A DNA stretch of 64,000 nucleotides, taken from Sporothrix humicola. Its lineage: Eukaryota; Ascomycota; Sordariomycetes; Ophiostomatales; Ophiostomataceae. The notes beneath the pieces were generated by a model, which was not told where the DNA came from, searched no databases, and saw only the letters and a program-made list of their open reading frames with translations. The translations under genes were made by a program, and so were the position numbers. This document shows positions 24,420 through 35,569 of the stretch, one piece after another (position 1 is the first letter of the stretch; every line of letters starts with the position of its first letter). The stretch covers positions 1 to 64,000 of the forward strand of contig WNYE01000043.1 of the NCBI GenBank assembly GCA_021396245.1, read 5' to 3'.

Positions 24420-25276
24420 CTAAATACATGTCTTCTTTCGTTTGCATGGGAGGCAATGTATTGAAATTACTTGGAGGACATGCTCAATGTTCTTTGTTGT
24501 CTTGTCGGCGGTGGATGATGAGGTAGCCATGATGTATTCGCTGGCCGAGATTTGCCCGAGTGTGTCAGGGTCTCGTCCATGGAAGAGGACCACAAACTCT
24601 TCGGGAGGCAGCACATATCTCGAAGTGTGCAGCGTGTACGCGCACGACCTCGAGCGGCCTATCAATCCTTATAAATTTGTGACAATCGTCGGGACATGTT
24701 GGGCCACAACGGAGATCTGTAGCGGGTGTTTGATGACAGATCACATATCCACCAAGAGGCAACGAGAAAGGTATACTAACCCGATGCTGGTCTATGTTGT
24801 TGTGGAAATCCAGATTCATCGAAAGTAGTCTCGACGGCAATTCTGCTACCGGTAACCATACCATCTCGCCAGGTATTGTCAAGAGCGAGTGCCACTCGTC
24901 GCCATGTAGTTCTTGAAATGTCCACGCAGCAGAGCCATAGTCGTGCAAGTCACTGTCACTGAATGCGCGGTGGATTTGGTCATCGTCGAAGGCTGTAAAC
25001 TCCCGGGCCTCAAGTCCGCTATCGTCTGCATATCTCGCTTCTAAACTTGTTGTCTTGGACAGAGCCAGGTCTAGATGGGGGGGACTGGAGGGGGGCGTTT
25101 GTCACAAATAGTGTGTGACGACCTCCGATGGCGTGCAGTGTTGTTGCTTTGTCTACCCCGATGCAGCGCCTTGAAAATACAGGCGATGAAATCTGTGTGG
25201 TGTTTGTAGTTGACAAATCCCCGCTTGTGACAGTTGTCGAGCAGATGAAATCAACGTCTTCATTCTCTGTGGCCAA
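24420..25276 (-). pseudogene. SNF2-type helicase relic, first RecA lobe (second tandem copy)
   Basis: The minus strand carries a segment ending HTLFVTNAPLQSPPS (about 25110-25080), equivalent to TPLVCDNLPPAPP of the neighbouring copy at 26.6 kb. It is followed at 24854-24886 by LDNTWRDGMVTG. The word LDNTWRDG is the same as in the motif III region of the 37.5 kb copy (LSGTPLDNTWRDG), but LSGTP is not preserved here. The relative order equals that of the copy at 27.2-26.0 kb, so these two lie as a degenerate tandem pair. Frames change repeatedly. Confidence 0.45.
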
Positions 25277-25973
25277 AACGCGTTTTGATCACACATGTCA
25301 CAGATTCCCGAGTCAACCAGGTAACTGTCAAATGTCAGAACTTGGCCTTTCTCCCAGGGGCGGCGGGATGGTCGCCACCCGCAGGGACTCGGGCTCGGGC
25401 AGGGGTGACGACTTGCTTGCCGTCGGCGGCGATACGCATCATGTCGCGTGCGGCACGGCGCAGGCGAGGAGATCCGGCGAACCGGCGAACCGGCGCTCTT
25501 CCTATGCGCACCTGATCCGGACGCCTTGGCACCGCTCGCAACAGTCCCATAACTACTATGCTGACGTGGAAACACAATCCTACGGCCATAATGGGCCCAG
25601 TAAGCAGATAGCATTTCTCAGGAGTGGGAGGTGAGATGGCGGCTTTGTGGTTTCCTCAAGTAGGCCCTTGACGTCTTCGAGGAGTTGGTTCACATCAATG
25701 ATTTTGTTCATCACCTAGTTCTAGTTTAGGGAGAACCATAAGGTGGAATGCATGATGGCCGCGTGTCTAGAAATTGTCAGTTAAATACATGTACATTGTT
25801 GGAGGAAAGGGCGGTAAATTCTTACTGTACTGCGTCTGTGCCAGAGGATTTCGTTATGCCGCCCACAACATCATGTGCGCAATGATGCATGTGTCCAACT
25901 GTTCGGCAAGGACACGAATAGCAAGGCGGGTCTCTTTTATTTTTTTGAATTGATGCGGTCGTCTAGCAATCCT
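25277..25973. other. No supported gene between two helicase relics
   Basis: The DNA is locally GC-rich near 25360-25500, with several overlapping frames on both strands and no recognisable domain. Confidence 0.35.
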
Positions 25974-27161
25974 TTAGACTCGCCGACGGTAATTCTGCTG
26001 CAGGAACCCATGACCATCCCTCCGAGTGTTGTCGAAAGGAGTGCCACATGTCAAGGCGGATATTTCAGAGTATTCACGCAGCAGGCCAAGGTTTGGTTGT
26101 TGTTTTGGTCTTTTTCGATATTTTTTCATGGAAATGGCCTTCGTCCGTACAAAGATGCCCACTGAGCATCATTTGGCAAATACCCAGGTCTTGTCTCGCC
26201 CACATAACCGGGTGCATCGATCAGCCTCGACGTACCAAAGTTCATTTCCCACGGGAAGTTGTGTATCTTGCACGGGCGTGGTCCGTACGACAGAAGTATT
26301 CTCGTCAACAAACACGGAATAGATGTCCATATCTTGACCGCCGGTGCCGCCGTCTATTCATGAGCGCTACATGGCGGTATTTGACTAGCCGTCACGTCAG
26401 ATCAATCGACGTTGATACTTTTGGTAGGTATCATCCTTGAATTCCCGGCCGGCTCGAGCGATGGCGAGACCGTTCACGTACCATTGGCGTACCGAAAAGA
26501 CTGACTCCGGTCCATAAGCCTCGGGCCGTTCCATCGCCTCCCAATCCGTTGTGCCGGGAGAGGTCCGTCTTCGATGGGGGGGAGCGGGGGGAAGGTTGTC
26601 ACACACAAGGGGTGTCCAACTCTGATGTCGGACGGCTTTCTTTCCACTCATAACATAACCCGGGCACTTTTGGAAACTGACCATGGGATGTTCCTGAAAG
26701 TTGACCATGTTCCAACTGCGAGAATTGCGGAGCAGACAAAGATGGGCGACGGTCACTGCATGATTCAGAGCGATTGGTTCTCGCCACATAATGTTGAATA
26801 TCCCCATACCCTCGACTTGTGCCAGGTGCCTCTTTGACCAAGTCATTCAGTGCTGGCGTTCCATCCCAGCCTGTGCCATGACCTGCCCAAAGGTATTTGA
26901 TGCTTTGACGGCAGCCATGAATGCCCACACTGCAGACTGCTAGTCTTGCACGAAATCGACATGCGGTCCCAGCATTTCTAGGGAAAAAAGGGACCATGTA
27001 GGAGGTCGCCTTAAAGCGCCGTAGGGCGTCATGGGCGGCCGCGTCGTGGAACACGCCTTCTTCTTCTTCGTTTTGTTCGGAGCGTTGGATGCGCTCGACC
27101 CGATGGAAACAACGCTGGCGGCGATGTCGTCGTACTCGTACGGGATGCATCGCGGCGGCAT
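25974..27161 (-). pseudogene. SNF2-type helicase relic with original start region
   Basis: The relic begins at an ATG (27159-27161, MPPRCIPYEYDD) behind a strongly pyrimidine-rich leader, so its 5' end seems to be preserved. A Lys-rich segment follows and the frame shifts to VFHDAAAHDALRRF, which matches VFHDVVRQEYIRRH of another remnant at 28.9 kb. Further on come VEGMGIFNIMW, possibly a ruined Walker A, then TPLVCDNLPPAPP and, near 26002-26040, CGTPFDNTRRDG, the counterpart of LSGTPLDNTWRDG. Several frame changes make it non-functional as read. The helicase assignment rests mainly on the GTP(L/F)DNT motif and comparison among copies. Confidence 0.5.
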
Positions 27162-27420
27162 TGTGAAGAACAAATGAGGAATGAAAAGAGTGCTTGAGAA
27201 AGAAAGAAAAAGAAAAAAAAATAAAGAAGAGGATCGTACGGGAAAAGAAAACTGTCGACGTGGCAGAGGTTGGGCGTCGTACGAATGGTGGAAGGGAAGA
27301 TATGTGTCGACGTGAAGATGAGAGAGATGGTGAGGATGTGAAAGTTGTAAAAAGTGGGCGAAGATGGGAAACTGCTTGACTTGTTGTGTTGCTAAATTAT
27401 TTTATCCTCGTACAGTTTGT
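27162..27420 (-). promoter_or_regulatory. Pyrimidine-rich promoter/leader of the helicase relic
   Basis: Read on the minus strand, the 250 bases before the ATG at 27161 are rich in C and T, ending in a run of CTTT units and TTGTTCTTCACA directly before ATG. This is the usual look of a Pezizomycotina transcription start region and suggests that the relic was once a promoter-driven gene, not a random fragment. Confidence 0.45.
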
Positions 27421-28739
27421 GCGCTGTCGGATTTATTCTTTTATTCTTTGCGCCCTGCCCCGCGCGTGTAGGGTTTATTCTTTTTTAGCAACCATGTCAT
27501 TATCGTGAGGTGATACCAACCCTGTCTCCTTCTCAAGATGCTTCTCCAGGACCACGTCAACAGAGGTCATCAACCTGCCTCTGGGGAAGCAGAACCTCGT
27601 ACCCACCGGGCTCCATGCGGGGCCAGCGGCGGGAGCAGCATAACAGCGCGGGCGTGATCGAGACGAATGGTTATCGATGGCGCCGTATTCTCGCCACCGG
27701 CCATAAGCACGAAACGACCGGTGCGGACCGAGCGATGAAAAATTTGTGCTGGCCTGGCTGTGGCTACGGGGGGCCGTGGTCTTGATGTTGATTGATGTGT
27801 AATGATTTTTGATTTTTTTTTTCCTTGAGAACTGTGACTTCAAACAACGTTCATGCTTCTTCCGGTTTTTCTTCACCTCAACCTCGTCGTCGCCCTCTCA
27901 TGGTATCGGGCGCAAAACCAGAAGACCGGTAGCCGATGAATGTCCTCCAACACCCACTGGATACTGGATGGGAGTCACAAATGTGAGGTCCAGACCGGGA
28001 GCATTTATGTCTTGGTGCGGCCTTGAAATCGAGTCGCGATCAACCCACATGAACCCGGGCGGTATGTAGTGTTGTTTTCCGCCAGGAAAACGCGGTCCGA
28101 CACACGAGATATCCCAGTTAGTGGCCATCTTTTGTTGGTGTTTTTTTTTTGTCTTCCTGAAGACGGTCTAGACATCATTTTGTCTCTCATAGTCGACCAC
28201 CCATGAGTGGTTGCTGCGGGCTCGTTTGATTATAGGCCGGGGAAGTGTGTCACGCCTTGTCGTGAACCAAGCCGCGGAACATGATGCCGGGACACTGAAC
28301 ACTGCCAGTCCTCGTGGAGGTTGGACACGTGCGAGTTCTGACGAGCTCATGAACAGAATAAGTGAGGCTCGGAGCATATACAAATCCCGACAAGAATATG
28401 CTTGTTGACTGCCAAGTCTCATATCCTGACCGCCAAGTCTCCCTTTGCAAAGGCATTGTGTCGGTCCACGGCCCATCGAGTACGAGCCGAACTCCAACGT
28501 GACCGATGACGTTCTCGTCGTCTTTCCCAGTGACTCGGGCATTGTCTTCAACGTCTTTCCCACTTGGGGTCGCCGTGATGTCAAGGGCGCCTTCTCTACT
28601 ATATGTTGTGCTGATAGTTGCGGCATTGGCGGACGTGGCCGTCTTTGAAATTGAGCACGAGATATGTCCCAAGGATTGATTGGGACAGTGTTTTTGTGTG
28701 TGGCAACAATCCTTCTATTGCACTTGTCGTCGTCATTCC
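27421..28739. other. No supported gene
   Basis: Overlapping frames on both strands run to 152 codons (28168-28626, minus) without a recognised domain. A T-rich run occurs at about 28141. Confidence 0.4.
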
Positions 28740-28979
28740 CTAGCTCGTGGATGGCAAAAAGACAAACGGAACTGGCAATGGATGTCGGCGGATGTACTCC
28801 TGTCGGACTACGTCATGAAACACTTGCTCTTCTTCTCCTTTATTCTCTTGGTCACCTCTGCCACATCGGGCGATTGATTCAGCACGGGATCGTCGTCGTT
28901 CAAATTTAGCTTCGCCAATGGCCACAGAAAATTTGGCCTCTGCAACAAGGTGCCGAAGAAGATGGTATGGCAACGTCAT
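28740..28979 (-). pseudogene. Helicase relic, N-terminal fragment
   Basis: The minus strand reads EEEQVFHDVVRQEYIRRHP, parallel to EEEGVFHDAAAHDALRRF in the relic beginning at 27161. The preceding Lys-rich words also correspond (KRIKEKKSK versus KTKKKKA) when read in the alternative frame. This is an N-terminal fragment of the same gene family. Nothing downstream of it could be aligned. Confidence 0.4.
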
Positions 28980-29136
28980 CGTTCAGAGCTCCGTGGCTGG
29001 GCGGGTTGGGTCTCATCCACGCCGTCTTTTAGATACGCCATAACCAGTGTCGTTAAAATATGGCCTCTTCGATGTGAAAGTCAAAGCCGTCGGCCGGGGC
29101 CAAGATCTCCTAGGCAAAGCGGTTGAAATCCGCGCC
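28980..29136. other. Unassigned spacer between helicase fragments
   Basis: No feature recognised. Confidence 0.4.
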
Positions 29137-29430
29137 TCATACGGTTTGGCCATTTCGTAGCAGACGATTTCCCGCGACAGGTCCCCAGGGGAAAAAAAAG
29201 TCCGGCAGCTTCGTTTTGTCGTGACGGGTTTGCTGTTTCGGCCATATTCCTACGAGACGCATCTCCTGGGCACAGCTGTAAGATGCATCCTGGTTGACGA
29301 TTGTCCAGATCACTGGATTGTTCTGGCCAATTCGGACAAGCCGGTCCACTGCATTATGGACGGTATTGTAACTCTACGGTAACTGCACCGTGATGTCATG
29401 TTCCGGTGGAGATTTGAGGCCGAGGATGGA
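29137..29430 (-). pseudogene. SNF2 helicase motif V-VI relic with nonsense codon
   Basis: The minus strand reads PEHDITVQLP, then TAG (29374-29376), then SYNTVHNAVDRLVRIGQ, then PVIWTIVNQDASYSCAQEMRL. The 34.9 kb copy has LVVQMPWSLNTIQQAVGRL and RIGQTKGVDWTIVNQDSSYA at the same place, so the TAG replaces the tryptophan codon TGG. R-(L/x)-V-R-I-G-Q is SNF2 motif VI. The first motif VI arginine region also departs from consensus (VDRL instead of VGRL). The frame is otherwise open through the block, which makes this a clear point-mutated relic. Confidence 0.65.
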
Positions 29431-30195
29431 CAGGATCCTGGAGATCACAAACAATGCCAATGCCAGTTCGTCGGGTCGCGTAATTGCCAAACTGCAACGC
29501 AGCGGTCGGCAGGACTATCATCTGCCCGGATGGTCTCGACTCTGAGGCCGGCCTCTGTCAAGACTTGCGAGGCAGGATACATACAGTGATACCTGAGCTC
29601 TCTCGGGCTGTTTCGCAGCGTAAACGGTCGATCCGCGGTCGTATTTACCGTCAACATGAAATGACCACGTCTGGCGTCAATAGGTCTGTAAAGGCTCTCC
29701 GTGAAATAAGACTCTTTGGCCAGCCCTGTCCAGTGTTCATGGATGGGATGCACCGCCAGGTTGCGCTGATAGCTTGCGCATGTAGGTTATGACGTCTGGC
29801 TGCGGCCACTTCCGCTTGGTGTCAAGTAGGATGTGTAGCTCCTTTGAGGTGCAGCTCTTTTGAGTATCTTACCAGACATCGTGGGATAGAAAGCGTAATT
29901 GACCAGTTGTACTGGCCATTCTGGCCTATGAACACCTGCCCCGGTTGTCCTTCTGGCCCCACAAAGTCGTCGTCGCCAGATATCCACGCCACCGGTTCAA
30001 ACAGAATATTCGGGCTCCTGTTGGAAACCACATCGTTTGGGACTGTGTTTCGATGTTGTGTCACTTAGCTTTCAAGGTTGACGACTTCGCTTTGACCGGT
30101 CTGAGTTTATTTATTGTCAAAAGGTTGTTTGTAGCGATGTTCAGCGTGGCCGGCCGTAAGTCCTCCACATCGTTCTCGGCTGGTTGGTACAAGCG
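29431..30195. other. No supported gene
   Basis: Frames are short and overlapping. No motif was recognised. Confidence 0.4.
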
Positions 30196-30346
30196 ACGAG
30201 GACAACGATCGGGGGGATCTCGCTGGCATACGGCCATCGGCTCCGTATTCGAGACAGCTGCAATCCCACAACGGGGACGACGATCGGGCGGATTTTGCTG
30301 GCATACAGCCATCGGCTCCGTATTCTAGATAGTTGCAATCCCACAG
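30196..30346. repeat. Tandem duplication of a 75-bp unit
   Basis: Two adjacent units share most bases with a period of exactly 75. GCTGGCATAC occurs at 30222 and 30297, each followed by the same GGCTCCGTATTC word. Since 75 is a multiple of three, a plus-strand frame crossing it repeats RWHTAIGSVF / CWHTAIGSVF and stops at the end of unit two. Confidence 0.8.
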
Positions 30347-30876
30347 ACTGCGTGGTAGCCGGACAAAGAAACGCACCGAAAGAAAGGATGCATCGCACGC
30401 TGACGAGAACTGCCGCACGAAGCCTCTGCTGAAAGGAACCAGGCCTCACAACACTCACACTGGCTCTCGTTCATGTAGCCGTACTCCTGCACCAAGAGAC
30501 CACGAGAGAGACAGGGGTCGTTCGCTATGGAAGCGAATGTTTGGTTATTTGGCCATCCGCGCGTAGCCTCTGTGTACACAGGCTAATGCCTCATTGGCCT
30601 CTCACAACTTGTCTTGCTGAAGCACGGAAAAAGACACAGAACAGCTGTCACAGTTCATTGTCGCCCAGAACCAACTCGCATTAAAACGGCTGTAGGGGGA
30701 GTCCAGACGTGATCAGTGGGTGGATGCTCGTCGGGGTAAGGGCGTTCTTGTATCCATCGTGCCAACGTTTGTGTGGAAGCAAGTCCCGTATCCGTGATAT
30801 CCGCTCCTGCATAGCGTCTCATTCTCCTTCAAATGTCCAGCCACGGATGAGCTCATCGTCGTCAAAGAAATGTCAG
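30347..30876. other. No supported gene
   Basis: Nothing recognised beyond short frames. Confidence 0.4.
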
Positions 30877-31254
30877 GGCGACAGGGCTATTGGATGATGA
30901 TAGTCGCCCAAAACCAATTTGTAATGTGTTGAAATTGACTCACAACGGTTGATAAATGTGCGTGGCGACTTTGTGCACAGCATAGCCATGGTGTCTTGGT
31001 ACACCATGCGGCGATGTATTCACCAGTATCGTCAGACAAGCGGACCAGCCTTCATAGGTGAGCCCAACAGGTAAGACCATGTCTCTTCGTGACGGATGAT
31101 TGTGAAGCAGTCTCTCCAAAAGATAGGACTGCGGGGCTGTTTCGTCCTCCATGTTGTCAGTATGTTTATCGTGTTGCGACTCATCCGCCCCAGTTTCTGT
31201 CGAAGGAGATATGAAAGATCTCGTGAAAATGTGGCATTTTGTGTAGGGCATCAA
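30877..31254 (-). pseudogene. UPF1-like (superfamily 1) helicase relic, tentative
   Basis: One minus frame (31254-30940) contains APQSYLLERLLHNHP, reminiscent of the SLxERL element that follows motif III in UPF1-like helicases. A different frame at 30877-30926 reads YKLVLGDYHHPIALSP, reminiscent of motif III (LxGDxxQLxP). The two elements are in the reverse of the usual order, so they are either from separate copies or rearranged. The assignment is tentative and depends on the better copies at 35.3, 39.0 and 39.4-40.3 kb. Confidence 0.35.
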
Positions 31255-32989
31255 CTGTATTGCTTGCGGAACTTGGACATGTCACGGTGGAGAACCCGCC
31301 TAGCCAGGATCTCGTGTTCGTGTGGTAGACTTTGGATCATGGGCCCATTCTAGACTTTGTCTTGTCCAAGGAGACCACCCGTCGGGTCGTTCCTGGACCC
31401 GACATGTCAAAACGAACAATTCCGTTCTGTTGGCCGTTGCATCGCTCGACTCGGATGACCGGTCCTGGCGCTGTCGATTCCAACTGTTGGGCGGGTTGGG
31501 AGCTGTCGCCCGAAAAGGCCAAACTTGGCTGGGGCAGGATGGACCGCCGTGGCGGCACGAGTACGCCAGCTGGCCAATTCTTGTTTCGTCCTCACTCTCC
31601 CTAGGAGCTAGAAAAGAACGATACGTCGCTCGTCCTCTGTTTACCCGGGCACCCGAGACGTGATAGATTGTCAGCTGCAATCCCAGCCCTCACTATCATG
31701 AAGAAAGAAACAAGTCGGCAACGAACAAGATCATGCATATCGATGATGTGGTTTAGATTACCATGCCCATAAACGTTACAAACGCTTTCATGCCTCGGGC
31801 CCGGTGGCGAAAGGTCGCGAACTGTTTGAAAAGAAAAAATTGTTTTTGGAAGATCAAGGGCCCCTTTGGCCGTTGATTTTCTGCATGGTCGAGTAAACTC
31901 ATGTGTGGAAAACCACGGGAACTGTCATAGTCCAGTCAATCTCGAGCCTGGATACCGTGGCATCAAGGGAATGCAAGAATGCCTCCATGTTGGCTGCCCA
32001 CCGCTCGATAAAACTGCCAACGCTTATCGTTCTGGATCAGCCGTCCGTTTTTGAGGCCGTCACTTGAAAGCCAAGGCCATTAATAATTCAGTGAAAATGT
32101 GCTTGAATCGTCTTGTGTCTAAAGCATGCTGCGCGATCTTCTATCCTGTTTCCAATGCAGCATGTTCTTGGTGTTTGGCACTGAATTGCACACATTGGCC
32201 CGGGACTCGGAGATGTGGCGTCAATAAACATTGTTTGCGAATACAGCAAACAGCAGACCGCCGATACACGAAGGGAAACAAAAGTCGAGGGTGAAAGGTA
32301 ATGGATGTGACTGGAGTGACGGAACCTGTCACCGCATTGTTTGTTGTGTGTCTTTGGTGTTCATGTTATCGTTGTGATGTCCACAAGATGTTGGCAAATT
32401 AACTGATGCCTGGTCAGGTGCAGTAGGAAACGACATACTTCCTGTCGTTCGGCTGCACGGCGACTGGAGCATCCCGTTGTTTTCTGGATGTCTCCTCTGA
32501 CACTCTGGATCGACCTTTGGGTAAGTAGTTTGTTTCCAGAGATATACTGCATTTGCAAGAGACGACGGAAGTGCAAAGTGGCGGAAAAAGTCATAACATC
32601 GCTCCAAAAGGTGAAATGATGAGGAAGAAAGGAAGACTAAGCACACATCCACTCCAGCCCGCACGACTCCCGGACGTGGAGTATTGCCTCAATATCAATA
32701 GTGACAGTCGTGCCAAAAGAAGGGGCAGTCATAGAACCAGCCCGGGAGTTGAGCAAGTTGAGCAATGGAAGAGGATAGTCACGATGATAGTCCACGAAGA
32801 GAGTATGTGCATAGGTATCACAAGTACTGAGGCGACACCAATCTTTCAGGTCAAAATACTCTTGCAAAGTCCCTGCAATCCGTTTTCCGTCAAGCATGTT
32901 GACGAAAGGTTGATGCAAGCTCACGGCTTGCCCGGTATTTGCCATTGCGCTGTGTTGTTCTTGGTATCCATATCTTTCCGTATTGTTTG
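31255..32989. other. No supported gene
   Basis: Strongly overlapping frames at 31300-31680 on both strands and a 178-codon plus frame at 32553-33089 show no domain. The latter overlaps the minus-strand relic family copy 2 and is probably chance. Confidence 0.4.
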
Positions 32990-33787
32990 CTGCCGATTAA
33001 CCATGGAGGGATTGGGCCGCGCCGCCAGAACGGACCAGTCGTTGTCCTTGTCCAGCCATTCCCACATTCCCATGCAGCCAGCCCTTTAATTAATTTTTTC
33101 GCGGCCTCAAACATCCTATAGTGCCTCACCAAAGGTAGACCCCATTTGTCTACCAAGGGTTTCATCGAGGCCGCTATCTTTTTCTGCTTGTTGGATTTTA
33201 ACTAGAACTGCTTCCAACGGATTTTGTCGACGTTTTCCGTTTTTTTATCTTTAAACGGTATTCTGTTCTCGAGTATATGTACCGTGGCGTGTTGTACAAA
33301 AGGGAAAGCAAAGGGGGGGAAACTCTGGTCTTCGAGTGCTTGCTGAATGTCCGTTTTAAGCATGTTTAACCGGTCGTCTCTGTGGGTAACTTGGAGGCCA
33401 TCGACAAAGGATACAATCTTTCTCAAGTCATCGTCTTGCAAGAGGTGCAACATTTCGAACAATAAACCGTTCTCGTCGTTGGGGGGATGGCCGCGTATAA
33501 TGTTAGATCTGGTGTATTTTTGCAAGGTTTGGATCGGCTGTTTGATGGAATACGTACTGGGCAGTCCGGTGTTTTGCGTTGCTGGCCCGCCACGCCCACA
33601 AACTGATCGTATCGTTCCTTTTGCTTTGGGAATAGGGCAAGCCTTTTGGCTGGTGGACCATCATTTGCTTTCGTTTCTGCTTGTCGAGCAGAACGGTCGA
33701 GTGCAACGATTGAGGGAGGCGAATACCGTATCGTCGACGTTTGAGCAACAGCGGCCGCATATGAGTTCCGCTGTTAGATTTGCCCAT
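32990..33787 (-). pseudogene. Relic of unrecognised family (LVRHYRMFE), copy 2
   Basis: This is the longer copy of the family also found at 816-1070. A 107-codon minus frame (33525-33202) reads RGHPPNDENGLLFEMLHLLQ and later IVSFVDGLQVTHRDDRL. It ends in TAG and continues in frame through KSNK, KPLVDKWGLPLVRHYRMFE and AAKKLIKGLAAWE, then in a shifted frame through WLDKDNDWSVLAARPNPSM. A further open stretch lies upstream to 33787. The sequence suggests an alpha-helical cytosolic or nuclear protein without transmembrane segments. Function is unknown. Position among helicase relics suggests, but does not show, that it belonged to the same genes or element. Confidence 0.55.
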
Positions 33788-34676
33788 GTCGACAGTTCAG
33801 TCCGTAGTCGTTGACTCCCGTCAAAGGGGCCGTCAAGGATTCTCTCAACCCTCTATCCCGATTTATGACCGTCCAGAGTACGTCAAAAGATGTTAACGGC
33901 CATTGCACCGCAAGGACGGTTGTAGTGGAAGACATGATATCGTTGGTAACACTCCACGGCGGCAGAGGTCGCAAGAAACAAATCTTAGTTCAAGGATTCA
34001 GTTGTCTTGGATGTCGGCGTTTGAAGTGGAAAGATCACGAGCGCCCAGTCAAGAATGCTGTGGACCCTTCTTGAATCTGGCCCTTAACCCGCTTCACAGC
34101 TTCAATGTCGCTGGTGGCGGTGATGCCGAATGTGAGGCCGGTCTTGGGTCACATAGCCCAGCTTCTTCACAATCCACGACCCAGTCCACCTCTGGACACT
34201 CTCCATTTCGGACATATGGGAGTACGGGCGGGGTGTCTCATGAGGTCTCGACGGTGGGTTGACAAGAGCAGTTCTTATCAAGATGCGATTGATGCGTAAT
34301 GTCGAGGAGAAATTCCCATGGCGTAGGCGGCGGCGTAGCGATGTATGGAAGTAGGCTTTGTTTGACATTCTCCCTTTTGGATCAGCAGCAGTGCAAGATG
34401 TCGCTTCTTTTAATCCCTCTCCACCGTTGTCGTTTCTTTGTGATGTTCTTCATGGCTAACGGTAGAGACTCCCGTCATCATCTCCCGCAGTACGTATAAC
34501 GCGGTGATGAATCCCACAGCCGGTGTGTCGAAAATTGGTACTCGTCACCTAGAGAAAAGATGAAATCTCGAGCCATACTTGGTGTATTACTCGCTGTTAA
34601 TTTGGGCAGCAGTATCCAAGGTTGTCGAGCCGGGGACGTGGTGATATGCTGACCGATATATGTCCGTGCTGTGGCC
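33788..34676. other. No supported gene
   Basis: Short frames on both strands only. No recognised motif. Confidence 0.4.
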
Positions 34677-34990
34677 TCATAAGTCGTAAAGACCCCACTC
34701 TCTTCTTGCCAAGCCACATGGGCTGCTCGACGCTGGCACTCTAAGGTGTTCCAGCGCATCCATGGTCAGCCAGATTTGTTGTGCCCATTTCAAGTAAAGG
34801 CGCGCCTCTTGGGCGCAGGCGTAGCTGGAGTCTTGATTAACAATAGTCCAGTCCACCCCCTTTGTTTGGCCAATGCGAACGAGGCGGCCAACTGCTTGCT
34901 GAATTGTATTGAGGCTCCAAGGCATTTGTACTACCAGGCCTCGGTGGCAATTGCGGTGGAGGTTCAACGTCTGAAAAGGAGGCGTTTACA
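34677..34990 (-). pseudogene. SNF2 helicase relic, motif V-VI and C-terminal extension
   Basis: This is the best-preserved motif VI block. The open minus frame reads NLHRNCHRGLVVQMPWSLN, then TIQQAVGRLVRIGQ (about 34866-34898), then VDWTIVNQDSSYACAQE and LYLKWAQQIWLTMD. Q-x-x-G-R-x-x-R-x-G-Q is the SNF2-family signature, in which the arginines act as arginine finger residues in ATP hydrolysis. The frame breaks after this and is truncated on both sides relative to a complete ATPase of several hundred residues. Other relics in the window match it block by block. Confidence 0.75.
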
Positions 34991-35278
34991 TTGACTGCAG
35001 GCCCGTCTAGCTTGCCATCATTTCTTTCATGGGTATGATCTCTCTTTCGAAGACGAGGCGATGCACTGCCCCGGAAAGTTGCTACTCCTCATATCTCTGC
35101 GAGGTCCGACAGAGAACTTTGCGGGTCAGACCAAATTGGCCCTCTGAAATCCGTAGCCGACGATTGGGAAAAATGTTGGCATTTATGTCTCTTGTCAGTG
35201 ATGTAGTACCGACACGCCACCTGCTTGTAGAACCGGATGTTGTCCCTATCCATAACAGCAGGGGGGTACTACTCATCG
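34991..35278. other. Unassigned spacer between SNF2 and UPF1-like relics
   Basis: Short frames only. No motif seen. Confidence 0.35.
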
Positions 35279-35569
35279 TCACCACCCATAGCACTTGGCC
35301 ATATGATCGTCCCCCAAAACCACCGATGCGCCCGCCTCGTCGAGGACAACTTCTCGAGTGGTCGCCATGCCGATGCTGCATGGTCCTCTGGTGGAGTCAT
35401 GCGGCGTGGCCACGATAAAGTCGGCCTTTGCGAAAATGTCTTCCACAAGTTCATCGACAAAAGCCTTCCACGTACGCTTTGAGTTGGCGGCGACGGGCAC
35501 ATCTTGGCCGGGAAGGAACAAACGGGTGTCTGCATATAACCCGCCTGACAAGGTGTCAATCCTCGGCAC
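35279..35569 (-). pseudogene. UPF1-like helicase relic, motif II region
   Basis: The open 96-codon minus frame contains TRLFLPGQDVPVAANSKRTW, DELVEDIFAKADFIVATP and VVLDEAGASVVLGDDHM. An AD-hydrophobic-x-(A/T)-T segment followed some 20 residues later by hydrophobic-DEAG is the motif Ic/II layout of UPF1/AAA_11-type superfamily 1 helicases (DEAG/DEAA box at 35330-35347). A GDDH element shortly after may be a remnant of motif III. The matching block at 39.0-39.24 kb supports a real family. The 96 codons are a small part of a complete helicase. Confidence 0.6.
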
